From positions 13,942,882 to 14,006,881 of the forward strand of contig CM049317.1 of assembly GCA_026874595.1 (NCBI GenBank): a DNA stretch of 64,000 bases, in the 5' to 3' direction. The notes under the pieces were generated by a model, which was not told the DNA's origin, did no database searches, and worked only from the letters and a program-made list of their open reading frames with translations. Made by a program: the position numbers and the translations under genes. This document shows positions 1 through 12,479 of this stretch, in pieces. Origin of the DNA: Sipunculus nudus. Its lineage: Eukaryota; Annelida; Sipuncula; Golfingiida; Sipunculidae. The first letter of the stretch is position 1, and each line of letters begins with the position of its first letter.

Positions 1-3000
1 ACGTATAAAGAATGTGAAGGGAGATACACTACAGAATAGCACTGAAGAGATACTACAAAAATACATTGATGTGTTTGAAGGCATTGGCAATATAAGAAAT
101 CTGCAAACAGGAAAGGAAATACAATTTAGACTGGAACTGGATCCAGAAGCCGTGCCAGTAGCACAAAAGCCACGTCATGTAGCATATTATCTGATGTACC
201 CTCTGCAAAAGTGGCTTGAGCAAGGTGAAAACGATGGCTTATTTGAAAAGGTCCCAGATGGAGAACCTATAACCTGGTGCTCACCACTTGTCACACAGCC
301 CAAACCAAGGTTTGCGCGGGAACAAAGAACCAAACTTGAACCGCATATGATAAGAGCCAGTATTGATATGCGCATTCCAAACACGTCTATGAAAAGAAGC
401 CGGTGCATCCAGGCTCCAGTCATAGAAGATTTTACCTATCACCTCAATGACTGTAAAGTATTTAGTAAACTGGACCTCCGTCAAGGGTATCACCAGCTAG
501 CAATCAACAAAGAAACCCGAGCATTAGCCACATTCAGCACGCCGTGGGGCAACTACAGACCAAAAAGGCTAGTATTAGGAGCAAAAGCTTCTCAAGATGT
601 GTTTGATCAGGTCATGTTCAGGATATTTGGAGATATCCGGAAATGTATGAATCAAAGAGATGATTTACTCTTAGGAGGGCGTGATATTGATGAGCACAAC
701 AAAGTACTTGCAGCAGTATTACAAAGAGCAAGAGACTATGGGGTGACATTCAACAGAAGTAAGTGCGAGTTTGGCAGAGAGCAGATCAGCTTCTTCGGGC
801 ACCTATTCACTAAAGATGGACTCCGGGCAGACCCTGACAAATCCAGGCCGTCAGGGAATGTAGCACACCACAGTCAAAGGAGGAAGTCCGGAGCTTCTTA
901 GGTATGACCGGATACATGAGTAACTTTATCAGAAACTACTCAGCCATGACAGCACCACTCAGGAAATTTAACCCGAAAAGAGACGAAATTCCGATGGACG
1001 CAGAAAGAGCAAGAAGCATACGACAGATTTATTGAAGCTATCACTAACCAAGAGACAATGGTTTACTTCAATCCTAAGAGACCAATCATTCTACGCACAG
1101 AAGCAAGTTTCAACAAAGGACTCTCAGCTGGGTTGTTCCAGAAAACAGAACGAGGGATTCAGCCTGTTCACTTCATCAGCAGGAGCTTGACTGAACCAGA
1201 AAAATGATACAGTCAAACGGAGAAAGACCCGTTAGCCATCATATGGGCCAAATCAAGACTGAGACATTACCTTAGCGGCGCACCAAGATTCCAGATAATC
1301 ACTGCCCACAAACCACTCTTGACCATGTTCAATAAAGCTACAGCGAAAGTACCTCCAAGGATAGAGAAATGGGTCATGGAGATGCAAGATGTCGATTTTG
1401 AACTTGTATACGAACCAGGCAAAAATGAAGCAGATCCTTTGGACTGTGTCTCGCCACCCATTACCTGATGCCTACAATGATGACACTGAGGAGATCGTGA
1501 AGTGGGTAGCGAAAGCTGACAATGCAGTAGTACTAACCAAAATACAGGAAGAAACACATAAAGACAGAATACTACAAAAACTGTCAGATCGCATCAGAGC
1601 AGGAGATTGGTGCAAATATCAACAGGATAAAGACCTTACACCCTACTACGGCGTAAGAGAAGAACTGTCAGTGATAGATTGACTGATATACAGACACAAC
1701 CGCATAGTTATACCTCGGACATTACAAAAACATATAATCAAGATAGGACATCATCTAGGACATCTTGGGAAGACAAAAACCAAACAGATGCTCCGAGAGA
1801 AATACTGGTTTCCACTGATGAATACCATGATAGACCAATCGATAGACCAGTGTTATGAATGCAAAGTTGCCACTAAAGAGGCAAAAGCAGAGCCGATAAA
1901 ACCAACCACCATCCCATATAGAGCATGGGACATCATTGCTGTTGACTTCAGAGGACCCTACCCAGATGGTCACTATAAATTAGTATAATTTAGTTGCTGT
2001 AGATAAGAGAACAAAATATCCAGCTGTGGAATCAACATCATCAACAGCATTTAAACCAACCAGAGAGAAACTGAAATCCATGTTTGCCACATATGGCACA
2101 CCACGGCGAATAGAAAGTGACAATGGACCACCTTTCAATTCAAATGACTTTAAGAACATTGCTGCAGAAGAAGGATTCGAACATCACAATATAACGCCAC
2201 TGCATCCTCGAGCTAATGGAGAAGCAGAACAGTTCATGAGACTACTAAACAAGACTGAACAGATAGCCAATCTTCAAAACAAAGACCAGTACGAAAGGAG
2301 AGCCGCGATACAAGACATGCTGACAGCGTATCGTTCATTGCCACACCCAGCAACAGGCATGACACCTTATGACGCAATGAACAATCGAGAAATCCGCACA
2401 AAACTAGACTACATCAAACCCTATTCAAGATTGAACCAGCCCAGGGGATGAAGAGATAGACAAAAGAGATGCTAACTACAAACTAAAAATGAAAACCAAT
2501 CGGGAAAACAGAAATATTCGTCAAGCCAACCTTATACTGGGAGATTATGTCCTAGTCAGACAAGCAAAGAAAACAAAATGGACTACACCATATGAACCAA
2601 TATTCTACATAGTCATACACATAGCAGGATCACAGATCACAGCCAGAAGGATAACAGATGACAGAATCGTGTGCCAAGATGCCAGCCAGTTCAAACTGGT
2701 AAACTCTGTAATTAACACAGCAGATGACACAAACCACAGAGAACTTGCAGAACTCATGGCTGACCAATCCTATGAAAGAGAAGGTACACATAGATTTAGA
2801 GATCATCCTATTACAGATTCTGCACAAACAAGATCAAATGATATATACACTGAACAACTGTCATCAGATACTGCAGCTGAAGCAGTGGAAATTCTGACGC
2901 CTACGACACCAACAAAAGTTGTGCAACCAAATGAGATAAATGATGTTGAACACCAAAGTACACCAGAAACCACCACACAAAGTAGACCGAGACGAGAGAG

Positions 3001-3642
3001 ACGCAGACCTGAATATCTTAAAGACTGTGTGAAATGATGTGCCATGAGCAATAAGCTCAATATTGTAAAAGGGTGTAGGCGGATCGCTGCCCTTAACTTG
3101 GCCATCAGTTAACAGTTGTATACCTTGTCATTTGAGTTTTGTAGTGAGTGGTTAATTGTTATTACTGAAACGACTGAGATACACGTAATTATATTTGTAA
3201 TCTGCAACTGCATAGCTTAAGAGTAATTGTTTTAAAAGGACACTAACCACATCCATCAACATAAGTTTTCATAAGGGATTTATTATGCCATGAGACAGTC
3301 AGAATTCAGATGCATTAACAGACTCACATGTGAGATAACAGAAATCAAGAAGCAACACTATGTTGAAACCATAAGTATTTATTACAACTGTGGTATTGCT
3401 GAAATAATAATTCCTCTGTAACAGAAAACAAAACTGTATTAAAGGTAACACCAACACATAAACAAACATGTTACAGTACATATCTAAAGGTTGAGAGGAA
3501 TGTAGTATCCTTGATTGTTCATAAAAACGTCACATGATCGGATCACATGACTTGTAGCATACGTCGCGCATTGCATGCTGGTTAATAAAGTTGTCTCAGT
3601 CACAATGGCGGGTTGTTGATCAGTACAACTAGCTTCTTAACA
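1..3642 (+). mobile_element. Ty3/Gypsy LTR retrotransposon, decayed, 5' part outside window
   Basis: Fossil retroelement entering from the left edge. Parts run in Ty3/Gypsy order: reverse transcriptase over about the first 0.9 kb (motif FSKLDLRQGYHQLAI and a DD catalytic pair), RNase H to about 1.5 kb, an integrase HHCC zinc finger near 1.75-1.87 kb, an integrase DDE core to about 2.4 kb (VDFRGPYPDG, ESDNGPPF, HPRANGEAEQ), a basic C-terminal tail to about 3.04 kb, then a purine tract and a candidate 3' LTR. The coding region is broken in several places (roughly four to six), so it cannot be active. RT before RNase H before integrase separates it from Ty1/Copia. Gag and the 5' LTR are not in the window, so LTR-LTR dating is impossible; the number of breaks argues against a very recent insertion. 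Confidence 0.9.
3074..3642 (+). repeat. Candidate 3' LTR of the Ty3/Gypsy element
   Basis: About 569 bp beginning TGTAGGCGG directly after a purine-rich tract (AAAAGGG, a polypurine-tract candidate) and ending TTAACA, so it has the TG...CA ends of LTRs. AATAAA lies about 55 bp from its 3' end, as expected for R-U5. The boundary is inferred without the 5' LTR, so the exact ends are uncertain. Confidence 0.5.
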
Positions 3643-4429
3643 AAAAAATTTTTTTCCCTTTTGTTCCTAATTCACAAATAAAATTATGACATGTGGAGAC
3701 ATCTTAGGGGACAATGAAAACTCAAAAACAGGCACTATGACCTGTGGAGACATCTTCAGGGGAAAATAAAAACTAAAACATATTCAGAAGGCAAGCATGA
3801 AGATCACAGGAATCTAAAATAATAAGAGGCTAAAGCCTGGGACATGAATTTGCTTGTTTGTCCAAATTTTCTGTCAAGAAGGGTGCCCAGCTGCCTTGGA
3901 AATCAGAGCAACCATTTTATCATTCAAGGAAAGTCATGAAATTTGTTAAAAATTCCTAAAATCAGAAAAGCTCAGGACTTTGGCCGAAAGAGATCTCCTC
4001 TTTTGTCTTGTACCTGAGCAGCATATGAAATGCATGATGGCTGTGTGTTACAGGGCTGAAAAGGAATACTCGAATACTTATGGATATATCAGAAAATTTT
4101 GTTTTTGTTTAATGTGTGGAACCTTTGTATCAGGTAGATTGATAACACATTTCCTGCATTTATGTGATCCAGTGGGCCTTTGCTGGCCTGCCAGAGAGCT
4201 TTTGCCTTAAATATAGATGAATAAATGGCACATTTCTTTGATTTTCTGAACATTGTGAAGTTTTATGAAAGTCTTACAAAATTAGAAATATTTAGGTCTG
4301 AACATGCCCCTGAAGACTATTATCATTAATCAGCTATGAAAAAATGACAGGGTAAACAATTTTTTTCTCCATTCATTCTTTAAATAAAGTTTAAGATTTC
4401 AGTGTGACTACATTTTGTATTTCATTCAG
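3643..4429. other. Non-coding, probably intron of the gene starting at 4430
   Basis: AT-rich sequence with no exon or repeat I can support. The first visible exon opens at 4430 with a phase-0 acceptor and no start codon, so this stretch and the Gypsy element to its left are most simply one intron. Confidence 0.4.
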
Positions 4430-7400
4430 GTCCTCAATGAAGTGAAGCCAGCCATGACAGAGATTGTCACATCTTACCAGACCCAGTACACGATTGGTGA
4501 CAAAAAGGCTGCACACAACGTCATGGCAACCATTATGGCAGCTACAGTGGCAGAAATGACTTATATGGTGCAGCAGGTAACTATAGTGACATGTGCTACC
4601 TCCAGAAACTTGTAAATTTACATTTATCAATGCAGGTGTACCAATATGATTATTGATGGCTCTATAAGTAATCCTAAGCATAAAACGGGTACAATCTCAG
4701 TCAGCTGGAACCATTGATAGAAAATATTTAAATTTATTTGTAGTTCATCTTTGTTGCTTGCAAAACTATTAAGACATGAAGACTACCTAAAGTTATTTAA
4801 GGCTGGTGAAAGGCAGTTTAAACATGGCACATCTCTGATGACTTTACTGTTAATATGAAATCTCTGCTCATGATGGATAGACTTTTCGACATTTCTTTTG
4901 ATGTATTATATATAGGTTTTCTCATCATACAGATTTCTCTTATTAAAATCATTACTGCATTTTCTCTTTCAAATTTGTACTGGTGATTTATGTTTTGAAG
5001 ATGCAGAGCAACTTGTGGTCTTTTATTAAATAACATGATTTCTTTCCATCTAGCAGCAATATTTGACAGGTCCTTGTAGGAAATACTGTTTTGATATTGA
5101 TAAATTTGAATATTTGAAAAGTTTTTTGCAGATGCCCTGTAAATTAAATGTATAGACCCATTACTTTCTGACATTCATTGTCTGACATACTTGTTACTAG
5201 GATAGTGACCTTGAGCTGAAGGAGAACATCACAGATCTGCCAAAACTGAGTTCTTTCTTCCTGGGGATGGTGTGTAAGAAACCAAGAATCATCAGGTATG
5301 AAAAGAATAATGTCTCGCTTTTTATATTCTTTGTAGATGAGAATATGTATATTTAAGTTTCATTGTTGTCAGGGCTGATGCATCATTAAAAATCTGAAAA
5401 AAGGTTTGAAATTCTCAAATGTGGAAGTGAAAAAATAACAAACAAGAATATTTAAAAAAAATAGTAAAATAATAAGTCTTGAAAAAATAATGTTCATGAA
5501 CATTAAATTGTTAGAAGTATAGTACAGGGTTGTATCAATGTGATTACTGGCTCTGTTAGCTTGTTTTAAGTATATAGTACTTTATTCTGTGTGTTTGCCT
5601 ATACACACACACACACACAACAAATTCTAGCACTTTAATTTTACCATTTTCTCTGCTATGAATGTTTGATGTGATAGCATTGATGATAGCACTGAAGATA
5701 TAATAAACAGGAAAAAGGCTGAAATATTTATCCTGGAATTTTACAAATCCATTAAACAAAAGTCATGGAACCAGGGCTTGACATTAACTTTTTAAAGGAC
5801 TTGGCCAAGTTAAATCTGGCTTTAACTTGCCCAACATTCAGTTTTGCTTGCCCTACTAAAGTCCATAGTTGTAGCCATGAATACAAAAGTGTGTACCACA
5901 TGAATGTGTTGCTTGTTTTATTGCATGTTAGACATATTTCTCTTTAGTATTTGTTTAGATTAACACACAGGTAATTAAGATAGAGGTGTTATGATTTGAT
6001 ATCTCTTAGAAAGAAAATGGCCAAATAAAGATAAATTAAGAACAAACAGGCCTTTTAGTAAAAGTTTATGTTAGAAGCAGGAGCTAACTTTTGGTTGGCC
6101 TACCTTAACCAGTAATGTCAAGCCCTTAGGCTGAAAAAAAGGTATGGTTCTCGGGCCCTTTTTTCAGAAATCAGTGCGGGCGGGTGATATTTTATTACCT
6201 TTTTTTGTATGTGCCAATGAAAATGTCATGATCAGGGAAAAAGCATGAAAATAACAGAATTTCTTTCCTAAACAGGTAAAAACACTACATAACAAAGAGA
6301 ATCTAATCTGAATTGTTTTATTTTATCTTCTTAAAAAGATGAAAATCAAAATAAAAATTTTTGATGCAGGGGGTTAAAATAGATGCGGGCAGTGCCTGAG
6401 AACCAATCATTTTATTTTTTGGGGCCTTAGGATTTATATTTGTGAAAGAATTTGAATACCAGTGGATTATAAGCAGTTGTACTAACCAGAGCTGTATTAC
6501 CACAGGTTACTGGTAGAGGAACTGCGTGGCTGTATTGAGTCTGGTGCTTTGTCAACATCTGATGATCGGACAGCAGCCTTGCACATCATTTACACGCTCA
6601 TAGACAGTGAGTACATTAATTACTGTTAAGACATCTCTTATATGCATGCTGAATAAATAAACACCAAGTTAACTTAAAAATATCATTCACTATAGATGAT
6701 TGTTATGATAAAAACCTGTAGTTTTCATGAAGCAGACACACAGATTGACATATATGATTTAAATTATTAAATTAAAGACCTATTTTATGCACATGAATAT
6801 GTCAAGTGCACTTAGATACTGTGTTATTTATTTTAAAGATTGGTACAATGCAAAATAATCAGGGAATGACAAAACACTCCGAGAAATACTGTGATTGCCT
6901 CTTTTTATATGCAAGGGTTTCCAATTAGCAGTATTCGTGAAAAGGAAATTATTGCGAAAATATAACCTTCTTGGATAAGAGGAAATATGGTCAAGGCCAA
7001 GTCAGAAAGAAACATTGCTATTATCAGTAATGTCAAATCTTTCAAATCATCTGCCAATAATAAGCAGAAACTGCTTGTTCATTGTTCCCTTGGGTTCCCC
7101 TCCAGTTGTTACAATTTTGTGTACTTATTTAATTAAATTAATTAATGCAATATGCTCTATGGGTACCTTATATTGAATGCCGAGATCGCAAAAATAGAAC
7201 CATCACAAAAAATGAACATCGCAAAATTGTTACCTCGTGAATATGAAGCCAACCATAGTATATGAAAGGAGATAAAGATATATATCTGTGCACAGTATCA
7301 GAACTTGTCAGGAGGAAAATTTGTATAGGGTAGAATTTGTGTTTGCTGACAAGAAAAAATCCAGGCTTTCAGTACTGAAATAAGTAATATATTTTAAATT

Positions 7401-9014
7401 TGAAATTTGATAGTAATTGTTATAAATTCGGCTTTGTAGGTAAGGGTTCTGGTAAACAGGAAGGACTGAAAGACTGCTTGATTGCCATGGAAGCACAGAT
7501 GAACATTTGTAAGATGGAAGAATCACAAGAGGAAAATGGGCAAGTCTAATTGTTTCTAATAACTATGATGTTAAAATTATGAGAGATTTCCTTTTTGCCT
7601 CCGCCAGGAGGGTATGTGTTTATCCCTGTTCGTGTGTGTGTTTGTTTACAACATAACTTGCCAAATCATGGACGGAATCTCTTGAAATTTTCAGGGCCTT
7701 TGAGAAATAGACCATAGAAGAAACCATTATATTTTGGTGTGGATCTGGCACATAAACGGGATTCAGGACGGTCATCAATGAATGTTCATAGATGTATAGT
7801 CACTTATGCACAAATGAACCTGGGATATGGACTGAATACATGAATTCCCACATAGCTGAGGCTTGTATTCCTTAGGTTGCAGATTTCTAATTCATTTTAA
7901 TTCTTTCTAAGGTCAAATGGGTCATTCATATGATTTCTGTGATTCATTAAGATTTACAACAACCTTTGAATAGGGCTTGACATTATTTGAAAGTGCTTGC
8001 CCAGTAGGGCTGGTAACATCTAGCTTTTACTTGTCCTATATGAATTGTTACTTGTCCTACAACTATCAGTGTTCACAGACAGAAACAAAAGGTGTGTTCT
8101 GCATGATTCTGTTGCAACAATAAACATGTTCAGATATTTGTTTGTTAATGATATTTTCTCGTCAGCATTTGCGGTGTAACATACAGGTAATTTAAGTGAG
8201 AGGTATTTTAAGGTTCAGGTTAATTAAGATTTAAGCCTTTATATAAAGATTTATTTGGACACAGTTGCCCAGTCGGGCAAGTAGAAGCCCAATTTTGGTT
8301 GCCCTAGCACCATTTTCTGGAACTTTTACTTGCCCGGGCAAGCGGTCATCCATTAATATCCAGTCCTATTGAAACTGAGTCGGCTCCTGTAACCGTCCCA
8401 TGTCTGGCTGAATTCCAAACTTTTGATCTATCAAATGTCTAAGTGTTTTTAAGTGTTAATGTCCACTATCTGAAAATGAACAAGACCTTCCAAGTGATAC
8501 ATTATTGTATGTATACCTTCTGTACTTCTCTGGAATATGTGACATACCTCCCTATTACTTATTTTTTCTCTGAGAGCCACTCTCTTCTCTTAGTTATACT
8601 GTCTCAGGGGCTCGCTGTCTCTTCTGTTTCCAGATTATTTATGTAATTAACAGGCACATTGATATTTTGAAACCAGCAAATTTATTCAATTTTTTCACTC
8701 TTAATTCAACAGGAATGGTTTCATTAAAATACTAACAGTACCTATCATTACCATTTAATAGAAGTGCTGCTTTAATTTCATTAATGATAGGGATATCAAG
8801 ACAATTAAATTCAGGTACCTTTCTGTATGTAAAAAATAAATGACATGATTTTGTTTGATGAATGTATAAGAACTAGTTTTATATTCATAAGCTTATGTTT
8901 TTATATACCTAGATATATATAGATAATGAATATTTATTTGTCTTCTACAGGGTTGGGAAGTCGCTGGCAGATCTGTTGATGACATGCAAGACATCACTGG
9001 GAATGGTGGCATAA
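4430..9014 (+). CDS. Unrecognised conserved protein, 3' part (five exons)
   Basis: Exons 4430-4576, 5201-5295, 6506-6606, 7440-7539 and 8951-9014 sum to 507 nt, exactly 169 codons (168 residues plus TAA). All acceptors are AG. The first three donors are GT (GTAACT, GTATGA, GTGAGT); the fourth is GC (GCAAGT). Residues read VLNEVKPAMTEIV, then MVCKKPRIIRLLVEELRG, STSDDRTAALHIIYTLID and finally KSLADLLMTCKTSLGMVA. The sequence is mostly amphipathic helix with no signal peptide or membrane span, suggesting an intracellular helical-repeat protein. I do not recognise the family. Without the fourth splice, translation stops at 7548-7550 after only GQV, so a retained intron would give a shorter end. 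The 5' exons lie left of the window or beyond the Gypsy insertion. Confidence 0.68.
5773..6126. mobile_element. MITE with 14-bp TIR AGGGCTTGACATTA
   Basis: AGGGCTTGACATTA at 5773-5786 is matched by its exact reverse complement at 6113-6126. The 354-bp interior is non-coding with recurring TTGCCC / CTTGCC motifs. A diverged relative lies at 7972-8368 in the next-but-one intron. No transposase is present, so the superfamily is unassigned. Confidence 0.65.
6143..6407. mobile_element. Possible short MITE with GGTTCTCNGG ends
   Basis: GGTTCTCGGGC near the left end is mirrored by GCCTGAGAACC near the right end, and GTGCGGGCGGG inside the left end is mirrored by GATGCGGGCAG. The arms are short and imperfect. 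It abuts the MITE ending at 6126, just upstream of exon 6506-6606. Confidence 0.35.
7594..7860 (+). repeat. Hairpin-headed repeat fragment (CCTCCGCCAGGAGG)
   Basis: It begins with the small hairpin CCTCC-GCCA-GGAGG, followed by a GT-rich tract (TTCGTGTGTGTGTTTG), then TAACTTGCCAAATCATGG and CTCTTGAAATTTTCAGG. This is the same order of modules as in the heads of the larger families in this window: hairpin, (C)GT-rich tract, then a slowly varying block. It lies in the last intron of the 4430-9014 gene. The right boundary is not defined. Confidence 0.35.
7972..8368. mobile_element. Second, diverged copy of the 5773-6126 MITE
   Basis: The left end AGGGCTTGACATTA is identical to the 5773 copy. 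The right end (ATTAATATCCAGTCCT) is a decayed form of its complement. The interior shares CTTGCCCGGGCAAG-type motifs and the same order of blocks. Confidence 0.5.
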
Positions 9015-9212
9015 GAATGGAACATTTAATGAAAATCTCAACAAAACTTGTGCAAATGGAATATAATACTATTTACATCAGAATTTGAAAAGGCCTGGTC
9101 ATTTGATAATTTTATCTTTGAATGTCACAGTGCCCTCAGTTTCTGTTGCCATGGTGTTGTTGTGGTTGCTGTGGTATCATTATGCTGATATTATCTGTCA
9201 AGGTACAGAGTC

Positions 9213-9218
9213 AATAAA
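9213..9218 (+). terminator. Poly(A) signal AATAAA of the 4430-9014 gene
   Basis: AATAAA lies 199 nt after the proposed stop codon at 9012-9014 and is followed within about 25 nt by a T/G-rich stretch (ATCATTTTGTC). Its position independently supports the 8951 exon as the terminal exon. Confidence 0.55.
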
Positions 9219-9239
9219 AGACATCAGGAAATCATTTTG

Positions 9240-11068
9240 TCAATAAGGCTGCAGTGCTATCATTGTGAGAGCATTAGTTGTTATTTGTGAAGTAGGTCTC
9301 AAGTCCTGCCTTGGACACATTAAACCGATATACTCCAACTTGGAATCTACAGTCCCAGAACTTGGATGCAGACTCAGAAGTAAGGACTCAAGAAAACTGA
9401 CAGAATCCAACTGACAGAGTCCAACAGAAAAATAAACTCTGCTATAAAAAGCCTTTTACAGATGTTAATACATAAACACACAGACGTGTGATACTATTTA
9501 CAGAATTTTAATAAAAAGGAACCACTCAGTACTGTCTGGTCCATGAAAAAGAAGAGGAATTCCTGTAACATTAGGCTACAAATAATGAATTAATATAAAA
9601 GAATACATGTGAACTCACAACCCAAACTGACACTCATCTCTATGGTTACGAACCATTTCCAGTATCACATACAAGTTGGCTGCCATCCAGTATCCTGTGT
9701 GAGCCATGCTTTTATTCATGGTGTCGGAAATTCAACAAAAATGCGGAGGGGTTTGCCAATATACCGAGTTTAAACAGAATTTTTTTCTGCTCATACTAGG
9801 TATTGTTAGAAAGTATACTGAAAAAGCTAACGATGGTCTGGTTTATGTCAAGTGACAGCGTACTTGTAGGCCATGACTGGTCAGAAATGATGAAAATATT
9901 TGCATCCTCATAGAGCTTGAAAATGCATTCCTTGCTGAAGGATGTAAAGGCACTAACAGTTAGTGCGCTTGTCAGACTCTCTATGTCAGAGGGCTGAAAT
10001 GGTGCTAGCCAGAAACAAGGTGGACTTGGATTCAAATCTCAAGGATTCAGACTTGGACTCAACTGGCTTGTACTCGCATTCTGAAAGAGTGAACTCAACT
10101 ACAACACTTGTAGTTATGTTATCATTTTGTCAATATTGGTTGCCATTGTATCAGTGGGGCCGATGGCAATATTGGGATATGCATAAGTTTCCATAGTTCT
10201 GATTTGTCAGCATAGGTCATTAAAAAATAAATTTTTCAACATTAATTGTAACAGTACTGTTGTCACAGGGTTGATATATGCTTTCATGGCAAGATTGTTT
10301 AAGTAAACACAACCATGTTTTCAGATTTATTACAATATATAAATACAGGCAGGGCCTGGAATTTATTTTGTCAATTTTGTTTTCCATTCCATTTGGTTTC
10401 AGTGTAACATTGCTGGCTAAGTATCATTGTATCATCTGTTGAAAATATTCACTCAGATTTTAGAATCAAGCAATTCTGGTTTGACCTTACTTGCAAAGCT
10501 CAACAGACAAGGATATGGCTCTAAAAATTAAAAATAGGAATGAATCATGATGTTGCGATTGACTAATCCACATGTTACAAGCAAACGCATATAAATCCTG
10601 TGACACATTGAGTAATGTTTTAGGTTTAATTTCCTTTCCATGTGTACCTTGCCCAAAAATTCTTTCAACTTTGGGTTGCAAGTTCATAATTCTGTCTCTG
10701 CTTTACAAATACAGTTCTAAATGTTCAGGTTCTGATGCTGCTTCAGTGATGACATTGTAATACCCATGGCTTTCAGGATATTGTTTTGGTGTCAAATGGA
10801 CAAGGTATAGCTTAGCAAGAAATAGACAAATACAGTATGTGTATTGAATATGTTAAAGATATGCTCATTAAGAGCCCTTTAAGGTTTATACATTTCATGT
10901 TGACAGCTTGTTTATTAATTTTTACACCTGTGTATTTGTATTGATTTAGAATGTAATATTTTGAAAAGAGACATTTTATATGAAAATATATCTGAAAAGA
11001 TAACTGTCAAATTAAATTTGAAATGTATAAATGAATGTGACTTTTTTATTTATTTATTTTTTGCACAG
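9240..11068. other. Intergenic, nothing coding seen
   Basis: AT-rich. Parts of 9300-10100 carry scattered GACTC / CTTGGACTC motifs similar to those at 32.5-33.2 kb, suggesting an old degraded element. No exon, RNA gene or defined repeat boundary is supportable. Confidence 0.35.
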
Positions 11069-11163
11069 CTTATTATCAGCGGAGCTTGGCTAAAATCATC
11101 TTCCTTGTTGATCATCCTTCTAGAAGAAAATGGGCCTCTGGACAAATACTTGTAGATCCCTAA
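11069..11163 (+). CDS. Candidate isolated terminal exon, SDR-like tail
   Basis: After a T-rich tract and TTTGCACAG there is a frame of 30 codons ending in TAA: YYQRSLAKIIFLVDHPSRRK then WASGQILVDP. The FLVDHPSRR...SGQ...DP pattern loosely recalls the C-terminus of retinol-dehydrogenase-type short-chain dehydrogenases (FLA-D-P....SGQ/SGK..D). No upstream SDR exons are visible. The acceptor phase also matches the donor at 6606, so an alternative last exon of the 4430 gene is possible. Chance remains a strong alternative. Confidence 0.25.
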
Positions 11164-12479
11164 CATTTTTCTGATCTTATAAGTACAGAAGCAGCAAGAT
11201 TAAAGGATGATAAAAATACTGAACAGTTGAATGATCTATCTACACAAGGATGTAGATAACACATGGATTAAAGGAACTGATTCTCGGATCAGTCTCGGAT
11301 TCAAGCCTCCTACTACCTTGACAGATTTGTTTATAGCTCATAATAATAAACAAAGCACATTTTTTTTTTGTTTTTTAAGATACAACTTTATTCAACAGGA
11401 ATATTTTTTTTTTCATATTCTGTAATATATGACACCTTATAAAATAAATTGTATAAAAACAATTACTTATACTAGTAATCATTTTGTAAACTGTAAGTAC
11501 CTGCCACAGTTCTCTCACTCCAGCTTACACTGACAGATTTCATTCCTGTAACTTAGCTACAGAGAATAAACTTACAGTAATCACATGGCTACCGATATAG
11601 TATAATAGTGTCTTTGATGCTCAAATTCAGCTTTGGACCCTTGTTCCTTAGGGCCTGAGTATCCAATTGGCTCTGTTGCATTTTTGCTGTACAACCAAAA
11701 TACAACACAATCACTGAAGTCAGACTTTTTAACTGACTAGTCTCAAATTGAACAACTCTTTCAACATTTCCCAGTTGAGAATATTACTAAAAGTTTACAC
11801 ATTTATCAAAGTGGACCCTTTAATGTAAATGGACACCTTAAATGTTTAGAAATATCACTGCACATTCCAATGACATTCCTTGACCACCTTTACTCGCTAA
11901 CTTTTCGTGTACTATCACAATAGTTAATAAAAATTGATCAAACAACTTGGCCAATTATGAGTAAGAACATTACTTGCCATAGCTGGCCCTTTGAACTCCT
12001 ATTGCTGTTGATTTTGTTAGTAGCCATTACTTCAGCATGAGCTTGTATAGTGACCTTGACATATCAGCCTCTTCCTGGTGCCATCTCTTAAGGTCTAGGT
12101 GATGTTTTGAAGCTTGCTGACCTTTGCCCTTTTGACCTGGAGAAAACTTTGTAGGTCTGAAGTTGTGCTGTTTACCTGTGGTGCACCTTCAATAAATAAC
12201 ATCCAAGTTGAAGTACACATATCAACTGGCACTGGGAATTTTAGAAATGGTGATTAGATATTGGTAGATATTGGTAATTTTAACCCAAGGCAGACTTTTA
12301 ATTTTCCTGTTGGATTGAGCCCCATGATGCCAGTCTATTTTAAATCACCTGTGACATATTTGCAGCTATGAACACATACAGAATAATGAGAACACTTAGA
12401 TTGACAACTGTAATTATCATCTGTCACTCAAATGACAACATTTTTACTGAATGATGGTATTTCTGGAAATAATGGGAAA
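11164..12479. other. Non-coding with degraded Y-family fragment
   Basis: Mostly AT-rich unique sequence. 12040-12160 contains AGTGACCTTGACAT and GCTGACCTTTGCCC runs resembling the tandem units of Y elements at 16.5-17.0 kb, so a worn Y fragment is likely there. Nothing coding is seen. Confidence 0.35.

Larger units (their letters stand above)
7540..8950 (+). other. Probable GC-AG intron
   Basis: The donor context is AATGG followed by GCAAGT, and the acceptor is TTTGTCTTCTACAG. Using GC as the donor keeps the frame (GG + G) and leads into a helical 20-residue C-terminus ahead of the poly(A) signal at 9213. No GT donor nearby gives an equally good join. This is read from sequence only; there is no transcript evidence. 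Confidence 0.55.

Noticed and set aside
3980-4210. 76-codon frame just before the first host exon
   Set aside because: No splice signals in phase with 4430 and no recognisable composition.
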